Positions 1 through 7,963 of a stretch of 24,056 nt of DNA are shown one piece after another. The position numbers and the translations under genes were made by a program. Below the pieces are notes generated by a model. It was not told the DNA's origin and did not search any database. It saw only the letters and a program-made list of their open reading frames with translations. The DNA is from Chloroflexota bacterium (GTDB lineage: Bacteria; Chloroflexota; UBA6077). Each line of letters starts with the position of its first letter. The first letter of the stretch is position 1. The stretch is taken from the NCBI GenBank assembly GCA_021806765.1, contig JAJZQR010000058.1, positions 1 through 24,056 on the forward strand. Direction: 5' to 3'.

Positions 1-2
1 CG

Positions 3-3000
3 GAGTTCTACCTGCCGCTGCGCAACCTGGGGACGGGGTTCCACGCCGGCATGTCGGGCGTCGCCGCAGCCCACCGCATCTTCGAGATCCTTGAGCGTGA
101 CGGGGAGACGGGGAGGCGGGGAGGCGGAAACCCGTCCCCCCCTCTCCCAGTCTCCCCGTCGACGTACGTCCGTTTTGAGGGCGTGCATCTGGCCTATGAC
201 GGCCGCGAGCGGCCGGCGCTAAAGGGAGTCACCTTCGAGATCGCCCGAGGGGAACGGATAGCGCTGGTGGGCCCGAGCGGCGCCGGCAAAAGCAGCATCG
301 CGCAGCTGCTGCTGGGGTTCCTGCCCCCCGATGGCGGCCGGATCCTGGTGGAGGGCCGGCCCCTGCAGGGGGTGGAGGTGGAAGAATGGCGCCGGCAGGT
401 GGCCTGGGTGCCCCAGATCCCCCATCTGTTCCACGCCACCGTGGCCGAAAACCTTCGGATCGCCCGGCCCGGGGCCTCCCCCGAGCAGTTGGTCCAGGCC
501 GCCCAACAGGCCGGAGCCCACGACTTCATCCTTGGCCTGTCCCACGGCTACGACACGATGATCGGGGAGCGAGGCGAGCGGCTGAGCGGCGGCCAGGCCC
601 AGCGTTTGGCCCTGGCCCGCGCCTTCCTGAAGGACGCCCCCTTCCTGATCCTGGACGAGGCCGCTTCCCACCTGGACCCGGAGCGAGAGGCCCTGATCCA
701 GGAGTCCCTGGACCAGTTGACTGAGGGGCGCACGGTGCTGGTCATCGCCCACCGGCCGGGCGCTGCCCGGCGGGCGGATCGGGTCCTGGTGCTGGAGGAG
801 GGGCGGCTGGTGGAGGAGGGGAGCCACGCCGAACTGCTGAGGAGGAAGGGGCTGTACCATCGGCTGGTAGAGGCCTATCGAGAGCCCGATGTAGCCGCAC
901 CCTTTACGGGTGCGCGTACCGCGTGGGATAGCGACGGCAAACCCCACGAGGCGCGCGCAGGCGTAAAGCCTGCGGCTACATTTTCGCCCAGGCTGTTCGC
1001 CGCCAGCGTGGGTGAGGTCTATCTGTCTTCACCCGCGCAAGCCCTCACCCCCACCCTCTCCCGAAGGGGACAGTTCCCTCTCCCTCTGGGAGAGGGTCAG
1101 GGTGAGGGTGATGCTCAACGTCTAACCATCCGGGGGACCCTCTTCCGTCTCCTCCGCCTGGTGGGACCCTTCAAGGGGTGGATGGCCCTCTCGGGGCTGC
1201 TGGGATTCGCCACCATCGGCAGCGCCGTCGGACTCATGGCCACCGCCGCCTTCCTGATCGCCAGCGCCGCCCTCCACCCTTCGGTGGCGGACCTGGCGGT
1301 GCCCATCGTGGGGGTGCGATTCTTCGGCCTCGCCCGCGGGGTGTTCCGCTACCTGGAGCGCTACGTCTCCCACAACGTCACCTTCCGCCTCCTGGCCCGG
1401 CTGAGGGTCTGGTTCTACCAGGCTCTGGAGCCCAGACCCCCCGCCTGGTTGATGCAACAGCGCAGTGGCGACCTGTTGACCAGGGTGGTGGCCGACGTGG
1501 AGATCCTCCAACACTTCTACGTGCGCGTCGTATCGCCCCCACTGGTGGCCCTCTCGATCGGCGGGACGGTCGCGCTGTTCCTGGGAGGGTTCGACGCCTC
1601 CCTCGCCTGGATCCTCCTGGCCTTCCTGATGCTGTCGGGCGTGGTTGTCCCGCTGCTGACCCTCCGATGGAGTCGTGGCCCGGGCCAGCGGAGTAGCTGG
1701 CTCCGGGGAGCGCTGAACGTCCAGCTGGTGGACGGCCTCCAGGGCATGGCAGATCTGCTGGCCTTCGGACAGGGGGGACGACAGCTGGATCGGGTGAGGG
1801 ATACCAGCCGGCAGTGGATGGAGGTGCAGGAGAGACTGGCGAGGATCACCGGCCTCCACAGCGCCCTCAGCAGCCTGCTGGCCAACCTGGGGATGTGGAC
1901 GGTGCTGGTGGCAGCGATCCCCCTGGTCGCCTCCGGGAGGCTGGAGGGGGTCTACTTGCCGGTGGTGACCCTGGCGACCCTGGCCAGCTTCGAAGCGGTC
2001 GCCCCCCTGCCCGCGGCATTCCAGCAGCTTGGCAGCAGCCTGGAGGCGGCCCGCCGGCTGTTCGAGATCGTGGACATGCCCTCTGGCATGTCCACGGGTC
2101 CACGGGGTGAGGGTGATGGTAGACTGCAGCAAGAGAATGTAGCCGCACCCTTTATGGGTGCGCGCGGCCTCGTGGGGCAGGGGGATGCTGCAGTCACAGA
2201 AACGCGCAGGCTAAAGCCTGCAGCTACAGAGTCATCGGGAACCCAGAACCCTTCTCAGCACCCATCACTCATCACTCATAACTCATCACTCAGAACCCAG
2301 AACTCAGAACTCAGAACTCAGAACCCAACGCTCAGCCTGGTCGTGGAGGGCCTTCGCTTCCGCTACGGGCCCGGGGAGCCCCTGGCTCTGGACGGAGTGA
2401 GTCTTCGACTACCGGCGGGGGGCAGCCTCGCCGTAGTGGGGCCCAGCGGCGCCGGCAAGTCCACCCTGGCCCACCTGCTGCTGCGCTTCTGGGACTATCA
2501 GGAAGGGCGGATCACCCTGGGGGAGCGAGAGCTGAGAGACTGGGATCGGGAGGAGCTACTGGGCCGGGTCGCAGTCGTTTCCCAGCGGACCCATCTCTTC
2601 AACGGGACCCTTCGGGAGAATCTGTCGATCGCCCGACCCGAGGCCACCGAGGAGGAACTGAAATGGGCAACGAACAGGGCGCAGCTTCACAGCTTCATCG
2701 AGGGCCTCCCCCGGGGGTACGACACGCCGGTCGGCGAGCTGGGGTTGCGACTGAGTGGAGGAGAGCGGCAAAGACTGGCCATTGCCCGCGCCCTCCTGAA
2801 GGACGCCCCCTTCCTGATCCTCGACGAACCCACCGCCAACCTGGACAGCCTGACGGAGCGCGAGGTAATGGGCGCCCTGCGGGCTCTGATGCAGGAGCGC
2901 ACCACCCTCCTCATCACTCACCGGCCGGCCGGTCTCGAGACGGTAGATCAGATCCTGGTGATGGATCGAGGTCGCGTGGTGGATCGGGGCAGCCACCAGG

Positions 3001-3059
3001 AACTGCTGACCCGAGAAGGGATATACCGCCGGATGTGGCGGCTGCAGAACCAGGTTTAG
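3..3059 (+). CDS. cydDC: Fused CydD-CydC heterodimeric-type ABC exporter, 5'-truncated by window edge
   Basis: Reading is open from base 3, so the start and most of the first membrane domain lie upstream. The visible order is: end of TMD1 (PLRNLGTGFHAG), NBD1 (Walker A GPSGAGKSS, signature LSGGQ, Walker B LILDEA), a complete TMD2, then NBD2 (GPSGAGKST, LSGGE, LILDEP, H-loop in LLITHRP). TMD2 carries the CydC hallmark VFRYLE-YVSHNVTFRLLARLRV-type stretch near bases 1345-1410. CydDC is known to export cysteine and glutathione across the cytoplasmic membrane and to be needed for cytochrome bd and c assembly; the cytochrome genes just downstream fit this. Oddly, all three inter-domain linkers (about 99-160, 890-1108, 2138-2330) consist largely of palindromic genomic repeats read in frame. 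No frameshift is seen, and both ATPase sites look intact. I am confident of the family; the single-chain DC fusion is read directly from the continuous frame. Confidence 0.9.
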   Translation, partial: EFYLPLRNLGTGFHAGMSGVAAAHRIFEILERDGETGRRGGGNPSPPLPVSPSTYVRFEGVHLAYDGRERPALKGVTFEIARGERIALVGPSGAGKSSIAQLLLGFLPPDGGRILVEGRPLQGVEVEEWRRQVAWVPQIPHLFHATVAENLRIARPGASPEQLVQAAQQAGAHDFILGLSHGYDTMIGERGERLSGGQAQRLALARAFLKDAPFLILDEAASHLDPEREALIQESLDQLTEGRTVLVIAHRPGAARRADRVLVLEEGRLVEEGSHAELLRRKGLYHRLVEAYREPDVAAPFTGARTAWDSDGKPHEARAGVKPAATFSPRLFAASVGEVYLSSPAQALTPTLSRRGQFPLPLGEGQGEGDAQRLTIRGTLFRLLRLVGPFKGWMALSGLLGFATIGSAVGLMATAAFLIASAALHPSVADLAVPIVGVRFFGLARGVFRYLERYVSHNVTFRLLARLRVWFYQALEPRPPAWLMQQRSGDLLTRVVADVEILQHFYVRVVSPPLVALSIGGTVALFLGGFDASLAWILLAFLMLSGVVVPLLTLRWSRGPGQRSSWLRGALNVQLVDGLQGMADLLAFGQGGRQLDRVRDTSRQWMEVQERLARITGLHSALSSLLANLGMWTVLVAAIPLVASGRLEGVYLPVVTLATLASFEAVAPLPAAFQQLGSSLEAARRLFEIVDMPSGMSTGPRGEGDGRLQQENVAAPFMGARGLVGQGDAAVTETRRLKPAATESSGTQNPSQHPSLITHNSSLRTQNSELRTQNPTLSLVVEGLRFRYGPGEPLALDGVSLRLPAGGSLAVVGPSGAGKSTLAHLLLRFWDYQEGRITLGERELRDWDREELLGRVAVVSQRTHLFNGTLRENLSIARPEATEEELKWATNRAQLHSFIEGLPRGYDTPVGELGLRLSGGERQRLAIARALLKDAPFLILDEPTANLDSLTEREVMGALRALMQERTTLLITHRPAGLETVDQILVMDRGRVVDRGSHQELLTREGIYRRMWRLQNQV
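99..160. repeat. Repeat family D, copy 1 (in-frame, cydDC linker TMD1-NBD1)
   Basis: Ends in perfect 11-bp inverted arms, GACGGGGAGAC at 99-109 and GTCTCCCCGTC at 150-160, with purine-rich GGGGAGGC units on the left and pyrimidine-rich CCCCTCTCCC on the right. It is translated as a Gly/Arg/Pro/Ser-rich linker between the end of the first membrane domain and the first ATPase domain. A larger relative flanks 13178-13427. Confidence 0.75.
890..980. repeat. Repeat family A, copy 1 (91 bp, in-frame in cydDC)
   Basis: Begins TGTAGCCGCACCC and ends GGGCTACA-like (GCGGCTACA). Each half is its own hairpin: GCACCC-TTTAC-GGGTGC on the left and GCAGGC-GTAAA-GCCTGC on the right, giving a dumbbell shape with TGTAGC/GCTACA outer ends. 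It is translated within the NBD1-TMD2 linker of CydDC. Copies at 2138-2228 (same orientation) and 13854-13945 (opposite orientation) define the family. Confidence 0.85.
1042..1108. repeat. Repeat family B, copy 1 (67 bp, in-frame in cydDC)
   Basis: Outer arms CCCTCACCC (1042-1050) and GGGTGAGGG (1100-1108) with a second inner pair CCCTCTCC / GGGAGAGGG. In frame it encodes the peptide ALTPTLSRRG...LPLGEGQGEG, a string that I recognise as the usual translation of this widespread bacterial repeat. It sits 61 bp after the family A copy in the same NBD1-TMD2 linker. Confidence 0.8.
2138..2228. repeat. Repeat family A, copy 2 (91 bp, in-frame in cydDC)
   Basis: Same length, orientation and two-hairpin design as the copy at 890-980: GCACCC-TTTAT-GGGTGC on the left and GCAGGC-TAAA-GCCTGC on the right, outer ends TGTAGC/GCTACA. 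It lies in the linker between TMD2 and NBD2 of CydDC and is read without a stop codon. The middle of the element differs from copy 1, whereas the arms are conserved. Confidence 0.85.
2261..2330. repeat. Repeat family C, copy 1 plus 8-bp tandem units (in-frame in cydDC)
   Basis: Starts with CATCACTCATCACTCAT-type units and passes into about three 8-bp AACTCAGA units flanked by AGAACCCA on both sides (2291-2329). It is translated as a Ser/Thr/Asn/His/Gln-rich low-complexity linker immediately before the second ATPase domain. The CATCACT units match those at 4077-4116 and, inverted, at 8969-8996. Confidence 0.7.
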
Positions 3060-3183
3060 AGAGTTTCCCCTTCCTCTCTCGGCATACTTCTTGCTTTTCT
3101 GTCCCCTGTTTCGTCCCCTGTGGATTGGGTGGTTGTCCTCAACACTTCCAGCTTCTGTCTGGGATCGAGCACGAGGTCGTGCG

Positions 3184-4035
3184 GTGAATTACCTTCGCCT
3201 GGCAAAGCCGAACAGCGTAGCCCTACTCCTGGTGACTGCGATCGCCGGTATGGTGATGGCCCGGCCGGAACTGCCCTCCATTACCCTGCTAGCCCTGACG
3301 ATAGCAGGTGGCGCCCTGGCTGCTGGGGGAGCCAACAGCCTCAACTGCTACCTGGACAGGGACCTGGATCGACTGATGCCTCGCACCCAACGGCGGCCCC
3401 TGCCCTCGGGTCTGATTCAACCCAACAGGGCCCTGGCCTTTGGACTGCTGCTCTGCCTCCTGTCCGTCACCGTCTTCGCCGTCGGGGTGAACCCCCTGAG
3501 CGCCATACTGGCCGCGGCGGGCGTTTTCTACTACGTGGTCGTCTACACCCTCTGGCTCAAGCGCGCCACCCCCATGAACATCGTCATCGGAGGAGGGGCG
3601 GGAGTCATGCCCCTGCTGGTGGGCTCGGCGGCGGCCACAGGTCGGGTCTGCCCCTGGGCTCTCTGGGTAGGCTCCATCATCTTTTTCTGGACGCCACCCC
3701 ACTTCTGGTCGTTGGCGCTGGTCCGTCGCCGGGAATACCTGCAGGCGGCCCTTCCTATGCTGCCGGCCGTCAGGGGTGAGGGGGAGACCCGGCGCCAGAT
3801 AGCGGTCTACTCCCTGCTGCTGGTCCTGGTCACCCTTCTGCTGACGCCGGCCGGCTTCGCGGGCCCCATCTTCCTGGCCGCGGCACTGCTGCTCGGCTCC
3901 TGGCTGATCTTCAGAGCGATTCTCCTGCTGCATCGAGGCACGCCCGAAGCTGCCCGGCAGCTTTACCGATATTCCATCCTGTACCTGGCGATACTGTTCG
4001 GCACCCTGATCCTGGATCGGCTGATACTCCGGTGA
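3184..4035 (+). CDS. ctaB: Protohaem IX farnesyltransferase (haem O synthase)
   Basis: A 283-residue polytopic UbiA-family prenyltransferase. The first active-site motif is NxxxDxxxD at N54, D58 and D62 (NCYLDRDLD), the loop WTPPHFWSLAL is typical of CtaB/COX10, and a second motif PMLPAVRGEGETRRQ follows. It farnesylates haem B to haem O in the membrane, supplying the oxidase encoded next door. I chose the GTG at 3184 because it follows a GAGG at about 8 nt and removes an implausible N-terminal extension; an ATG at 3091 in frame would add 31 residues with no family resemblance and no ribosome site. Its stop codon lies at the first bases of a family C repeat. No ctaA (haem A synthase) is seen in the window. 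Confidence 0.92.
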   Translation: MNYLRLAKPNSVALLLVTAIAGMVMARPELPSITLLALTIAGGALAAGGANSLNCYLDRDLDRLMPRTQRRPLPSGLIQPNRALAFGLLLCLLSVTVFAVGVNPLSAILAAAGVFYYVVVYTLWLKRATPMNIVIGGGAGVMPLLVGSAAATGRVCPWALWVGSIIFFWTPPHFWSLALVRRREYLQAALPMLPAVRGEGETRRQIAVYSLLLVLVTLLLTPAGFAGPIFLAAALLLGSWLIFRAILLLHRGTPEAARQLYRYSILYLAILFGTLILDRLILR

Positions 4036-4116
4036 TGAGTAACGAGTGATGAGTAATGAGTGAGACCGACAGTTTCGCTCATCACTCATCACTCATCACT
4101 CATCGCTAATCACTCT
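4033..4116. repeat. Repeat family C, copy 2: long inverted repeat between ctaB and coxB
   Basis: Left arm 4033-4064 is made of GATGAGTAA/CGAGTGATGAG units and right arm 4077-4116 of CATCACTCATCACTCAT units, so the RNA could fold into a long hairpin between the two genes. The ctaB stop codon TGA is the first codon of the repeat. The coxB ribosome site follows directly. Confidence 0.75.
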
Positions 4117-4133
4117 CGTGAGGAGAGAGAGAT

Positions 4134-5165
4134 ATGCGATCGACGAGGAACGCCATAAGGATCTTCTTGCTTCTTGCCCTGGCGGCCTTGATCGTGGCCG
4201 GCTGCGAGGGTGTTCCCGTGGCGATATTCCGCCCGGAGTCGCCGGGCGCCACCGCCATCTACAATCTATCTATCTACCTTCTGGTCGTTGCCGGCGTCGT
4301 CTTCTTCCTGGTGGAGATCCTCTTGCTGACGGCAGTGTTCCGGTTCCGCAACCGTCCCGAAGAGCGGGCAGTCCAGACCCACGGCAGCCTTCGGCTGGAA
4401 ACTGGCTGGACCGTGGCCACGGCCATCGTTCTCTTCGCCACCCTCGCTCTGACGGTGAAGACTATGGGAGAGGCCAGTTCGGTGCCGGAAGCAGCCCTGC
4501 CTCAAGCCTCGGCCTGGCCCGGCGACACCCTGGTGTTGCGAGTGGTGGGGTACCAGTGGTGGTGGAAGTTCGAGTATCCCGACCTGAAGGTCGTCACCGC
4601 CAACGAGGTGCACGTCCCTGTTGGCACGCCCATCAAGCTGCAGCTGGAATCCGGCGACGTAATCCACAGCTTCTGGGTCCCCCGGCTGGGTGGCAAGACC
4701 GACATGATCCCCGGGCAGGTCAACTACTCCAGCTTCCTGGCCACCAACCCCGGCGTCTACGAAGGGGAGTGCGCCGAGTTCTGCGGGGTCGAGCACGCCC
4801 GGATGGCGTTCAAGGTGTTCGCCGACACCCCGGCCGGCTTCTCTGCCTGGGTCAAGGTCCAGCAGCAGACGGCGGCTCAGCCCACCACCGACCTCCAGAA
4901 GGCCGGCGAACAGACCCTCCAGCGCACCTGCGCCGGATGCCACACCGTCAACGGCACCAGCGCCCAGGGCAAGACGGCGCCCGACCTGACCCACTTCGGC
5001 AGCCGCACCAGCCTGGCGGCCAATACTCTGCCCAACACGCCCGAGAACCTGGCCAGGTGGCTCAACGACCCTCAAACGGTCAAGCCCGGCAACAAGATGC
5101 CCAACCTGAAACTGGATCAGGCGACCGTGGATCAACTGGTCGCCTATCTCGATAACTTGAAGTAG
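4134..5165 (+). CDS. coxB: Cytochrome c oxidase subunit II fused to cytochrome c (caa3 type)
   Basis: 343 residues starting at an ATG behind a GAGGAGAGAGAG site. The N-terminus is a lipoprotein signal with lipobox VAGC (C24), followed by two membrane helices (about 41-67 and 88-107). The extracytoplasmic cupredoxin domain has the aromatic YQWWWKFEY and the complete CuA set C213, C217, H221 and M224 in CAEFCGVEHARM. A C-terminal cytochrome c domain follows with CAGCH (C266, C269, H270) and the distal ligand M322 in NKMPNL. It accepts electrons from cytochrome c and passes them to haem a in CoxA. A fused haem c marks it as caa3-like, so separate soluble cytochrome c may be dispensable. Confidence 0.96.
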   Translation: MRSTRNAIRIFLLLALAALIVAGCEGVPVAIFRPESPGATAIYNLSIYLLVVAGVVFFLVEILLLTAVFRFRNRPEERAVQTHGSLRLETGWTVATAIVLFATLALTVKTMGEASSVPEAALPQASAWPGDTLVLRVVGYQWWWKFEYPDLKVVTANEVHVPVGTPIKLQLESGDVIHSFWVPRLGGKTDMIPGQVNYSSFLATNPGVYEGECAEFCGVEHARMAFKVFADTPAGFSAWVKVQQQTAAQPTTDLQKAGEQTLQRTCAGCHTVNGTSAQGKTAPDLTHFGSRTSLAANTLPNTPENLARWLNDPQTVKPGNKMPNLKLDQATVDQLVAYLDNLK

Positions 5166-5184
5166 GCGAGGGAGGAGTCTCTGG

Positions 5185-6828
5185 ATGGCGAGCACCGCTG
5201 AAACGTGGCCCCGACCCCAGTGGTACGAGTCCGGGATCTGGGGTTGGGTCACCACGACCAACCATAAACGAATAGGCGTCCTCTATCTCAGCACCAGCTT
5301 CGTCTATTTCTTCATCGCGGCCGGCATGGCGATGATGATGAGGACCCAGCTGATGCGACCCAACAACAACTTCGTGACTCCCGAAGAGTACAACCAGCTC
5401 TTCACCATGCACGGCACCACCATGGTGTTCCTCTTCGGGATGCCGGTGCTGGCCGGCTTCGCCAACTACCTGGTGCCGCTGATGATCGGCGCCAAGGACA
5501 TGATCTTCCCGCGGCTGAACGCCTTCAGCTACTGGGCCTACCTGGCCGGCAGCCTCCTGCTCTACAGCAGCTTCCTGGCCGGGGGAGCCCCCGATGCCGG
5601 GTGGTTCAGCTACGCTCCCCTGACCGAGTCGCCCTTCTCCAGGGGCGCGGGCATGGACTACTGGAGCCTATCCATCATCATGCTGGGAATGTCCTCCATC
5701 GCCGGAGCCGTGAACGTCCTGGTCACCATTCTGACGCTCCGGGCGCCTGGGATGACCTTCAACCGGATGCCGCTCTTCGTCTGGTCCAACCTCGTCAACC
5801 AGTTCCTCATCCTGGTAGCCCTGCCCAGCCTGACGGCTGCTGCCATCATGCTGTACCTGGATCGCCATTTTGGCACCGCTTTCTTCAACCCGGTCAACGG
5901 AGGAGACCCCCTCCTGTGGCAGCACCTCTTCTGGTTCTTTGGACACCCGGAGGTATACATCCTGATCCTTCCCGCCTTCGGGATCATCTCGGAGGTGATT
6001 CCGGTCTTCGCTCGCAAGCCGATCTTCGGCTACAGTTTCATCGCCTACTCCTCGGTGGCCATAGGCGTACTCAGCTTCGCCGTTTGGGCTCACCACATGT
6101 TCGCCGTGGGGATGAGCCTCACCGCCGACGCGGTGTTCGCCTTCACCAGCTTCACTATCGCCGTTCCGACGGCGGTGAAGGTCTTCAACTGGCTGGCGAC
6201 CCTGTGGGGCGGGGCCATCCGGCTGAGAACGCCGATGCTGTTCGCCCTGGGGTTCATCGGCCTGTTCGTCATCGGCGGCCTGAGCGGCGTCTCCCTGGCC
6301 GTGGTGCCCTTCGACTGGCAGGTGGAGGACAGCTACTACGTGGTCGGCCACTTCCACAGCGTGCTCTTCGGGGGCACCGCCTTCGGCGTCTTCGCCGGCA
6401 TCTACTACTGGTTCCCCAAGATCACCGGCCGGATGCTGGATGAGCGGCTGGGAAAGCTGAACTTCTGGCTGCTGACCGTCGGCTTCCTGTTGACCTTCCA
6501 ACCCATGCACATCCTGGGGATCCTGGGAATGCCTCGCCGGATCTGGACCTACAACGCCAACATGGGCTGGAACGACCTGAACCTGGTTTCCACCATAGGC
6601 GCCTACATCATCGCCGCGGCCATCGTGACCTTCGTTCTCAACTTCGTTCTCAGCGTTCGGGGAGGGAAGGTAGCCGGGTCCGATCCGTGGGACGCCTGGA
6701 CCCTGGAGTGGGCGACCGCCTCCCCTCCGGTGGAGCACAACTTCGACCGGCTGCCCGAGATCCGCGGCCGCCGGCCGCTGTGGGATGAGAAGCACCCGGA
6801 GAAGGCGGACTACTTGACACATCACTGA
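5185..6828 (+). CDS. coxA: Cytochrome c oxidase subunit I (A1-type haem-copper oxidase)
   Basis: 547 residues, 12 or more helices, with GGGAGGAG upstream of the ATG. Ligands are visible: H76 (HGTTM) and H391 for low-spin haem a, H389 for haem a3 (GHFHSV), and H254, H303 and H304 for CuB. GHPEVY supplies the proton-gating E256 and the Y258 that cross-links to H254, which places it in family A1; the D-channel entry region KDMIFPRLN is also present. It reduces oxygen to water and pumps protons. The C-terminus ends shortly after the last helix, so there is no fused subunit III; subunit III is a separate gene downstream. It lies 19 bp after coxB and is surely co-transcribed. Confidence 0.97.
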   Translation: MASTAETWPRPQWYESGIWGWVTTTNHKRIGVLYLSTSFVYFFIAAGMAMMMRTQLMRPNNNFVTPEEYNQLFTMHGTTMVFLFGMPVLAGFANYLVPLMIGAKDMIFPRLNAFSYWAYLAGSLLLYSSFLAGGAPDAGWFSYAPLTESPFSRGAGMDYWSLSIIMLGMSSIAGAVNVLVTILTLRAPGMTFNRMPLFVWSNLVNQFLILVALPSLTAAAIMLYLDRHFGTAFFNPVNGGDPLLWQHLFWFFGHPEVYILILPAFGIISEVIPVFARKPIFGYSFIAYSSVAIGVLSFAVWAHHMFAVGMSLTADAVFAFTSFTIAVPTAVKVFNWLATLWGGAIRLRTPMLFALGFIGLFVIGGLSGVSLAVVPFDWQVEDSYYVVGHFHSVLFGGTAFGVFAGIYYWFPKITGRMLDERLGKLNFWLLTVGFLLTFQPMHILGILGMPRRIWTYNANMGWNDLNLVSTIGAYIIAAAIVTFVLNFVLSVRGGKVAGSDPWDAWTLEWATASPPVEHNFDRLPEIRGRRPLWDEKHPEKADYLTHH

Positions 6829-7060
6829 GCTATCAGCCTTCAGCCATCAGCTATCGGCAGAGGCACGGCTAATAACCGGCCAAAGTGGAGGTGATACGAA
6901 CTGTCATGCTGAGCGAAGCGAAGCATCTCCCCGTAACTGGAGATCCTTCGCTGCCGCTCAGGATGACAGGATAGGCGCTCAGGATGACAGGATAGGCGCT
7001 CAGGATGACAACGTCAGGACCACTTTGGTCGTCTACCAGTAGCTGATGGCTGAAGGTGGA
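6829..7060. repeat. Nested palindromic repeats (three shells) between coxA and the subunit IV-like gene
   Basis: Outer shell: perfect 16-bp inverted repeat CCTTCAGCCATCAGCT at 6837-6852 with its complement at 7041-7056. Middle shell: CCAAAGTGG at 6880-6888 with CCACTTTGG at 7020-7028. Core: TGTCATGCTGAGCGAAGC (6902 on) opposed by CGCTCAGGATGACA near 6955-6968. The core is the well-known GTCATxCTGAGCGAAGCGAAG type of bacterial repeat. The space between core and right middle arm holds a tandem repeat. No gene is seen in this gap. Confidence 0.85.
6961..7010. repeat. 21-bp tandem repeat, 2.4 units
   Basis: The unit GGATGACAGGATAGGCGCTCA occurs at 6961-6981 and 6982-7002 without a mismatch, and the third copy stops after GGATGACA at 7010. 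Each unit contains the right end of the core palindrome, so this looks like local duplication of the element's terminus. Confidence 0.8.
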
Positions 7061-7080
7061 TAGCGACAGGGGAGGTTGAT

Positions 7081-7278
7081 TTGAATATAGGAACCCAACC
7101 CGCCGAGGCAAAGGCGGCTCACCACGCCTCCGAACACAGCCCGTGGCCCATGGTGCTGGCTCTGGGGCTGCTGCTGGTAGCGGTGGGAGTGTTGAACCAG
7201 TGGCTCATCGCCGTCCTGGGCGGCGCCGTCATACTGGCTGCCATCGTCGGCTGGCTGTGGCAGCCCTGGTTTTCGTGA
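7081..7278 (+). CDS. Small two-helix membrane protein, probable cytochrome oxidase subunit IV-like
   Basis: 65 residues from a TTG start with GGGGAGG 6 nt upstream. The N-terminus is soluble and His-rich (KAAHHASEHSPWP), followed by two hydrophobic helices (about 24-40 and 43-59) and WQPWFS at the end. The position between coxA and coxC, the size, and the HSPWP-helix-helix layout match small accessory subunits of Chloroflexota and actinobacterial aa3/caa3 oxidases. That role is inferred from context and architecture; there is no catalytic motif. It runs within 14 bp of the next gene. Confidence 0.65.
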   Translation: MNIGTQPAEAKAAHHASEHSPWPMVLALGLLLVAVGVLNQWLIAVLGGAVILAAIVGWLWQPWFS

Positions 7279-7292
7279 CAGAGGTTCGAAGG

Positions 7293-7877
7293 ATGATCGC
7301 CAGTCCAGCCCGACGTGCCCAGGAGCCTTCGAGTTTCCGAGTCAACCCCAGCATGCTGGGGCTGTGGGTATTCATCACCACCGAGGCACTGTTCTTCGGC
7401 ATGCTGATGGCATCGTACCTGTACCTGCGAGTGCGGGCCGGCGTCTGGCCCCCGCCGGGCACGCCACCTCGCGACCTGATGGTACCGATCTTCAACACCG
7501 CGGTGCTGCTATCCAGCGGCCTCACCATGCATGGGGCCCACCTCAGTATGCGCCAGGGAAACACTGCGGTGCTGAGGGGAGGCATCCTCGCCACCATCGT
7601 CCTGGGGGCCGCATTCTTAGGAGGTCAAGCCTACGAGTATACCCACGCTGGATTCGGTCTCGGTAGCGGGCTGCTGGGGTCGACCTTCTTCACGCTGACC
7701 GGTTTTCACGGGGCCCACGTGTTCGCCGGACTGGTCTTCCTGTCCCTGGTTTGGGTCAGGGCAGGGAAGGGCTACTACACCGGCAAGCAGCACGTGGGCG
7801 TGGAGGCCAGCGCCCTCTACTGGCACTTCGTCGACGCCGTCTGGGTGGTGCTGTTCACCATCCTCTATCTGATCTAA
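7293..7877 (+). CDS. coxC: Cytochrome c oxidase subunit III
   Basis: 194 residues, about five helices, the short form of subunit III. Diagnostic stretches are WVFITTEALFFGMLMASY (with the conserved Glu), HLSMRQGN, FHGAHVFAGL and the C-terminal WHFVDAVWVVLF. Subunit III stabilises the oxidase core and is not redox active. I chose the ATG at 7293 because AGAGG lies 8 nt before it; a GTG at 7275 overlapping the previous stop is a weaker alternative. An upstream in-frame reading through the previous gene is a shadow. Confidence 0.95.
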   Translation: MIASPARRAQEPSSFRVNPSMLGLWVFITTEALFFGMLMASYLYLRVRAGVWPPPGTPPRDLMVPIFNTAVLLSSGLTMHGAHLSMRQGNTAVLRGGILATIVLGAAFLGGQAYEYTHAGFGLGSGLLGSTFFTLTGFHGAHVFAGLVFLSLVWVRAGKGYYTGKQHVGVEASALYWHFVDAVWVVLFTILYLI

Positions 7878-7963
7878 GGGCCAGGGGTTGGGGGCTGGGG
7901 GTCGGTCGAATGGTTCCGGCCCCCGCCCCCGCCTCCCCGGATCTGGAACCTAGGAGGGAGACA

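Noticed and set aside
2261..2330. A CRISPR-like look of short repeats (AACTCAGA, CATCACT)
   Set aside because: Units are 7-8 bp, tandem with no unique spacers and inside a coding frame; no cas genes are present.
3091..3183. Earlier in-frame ATG start for ctaB
   Set aside because: No ribosome site and the extra 31 residues do not resemble CtaB; the GTG at 3184 has a site and gives the family's normal N-terminus.
5668..6825. A 385-codon open frame on the minus strand opposite coxA
   Set aside because: It is a shadow of coxA, whose haem and copper ligands are all present on the plus strand.
7143..7292. Upstream extension of coxC through the small subunit gene
   Set aside because: The extra residues are Arg/Gly/His-rich, out of frame with the two-helix protein that is clearly coded there.
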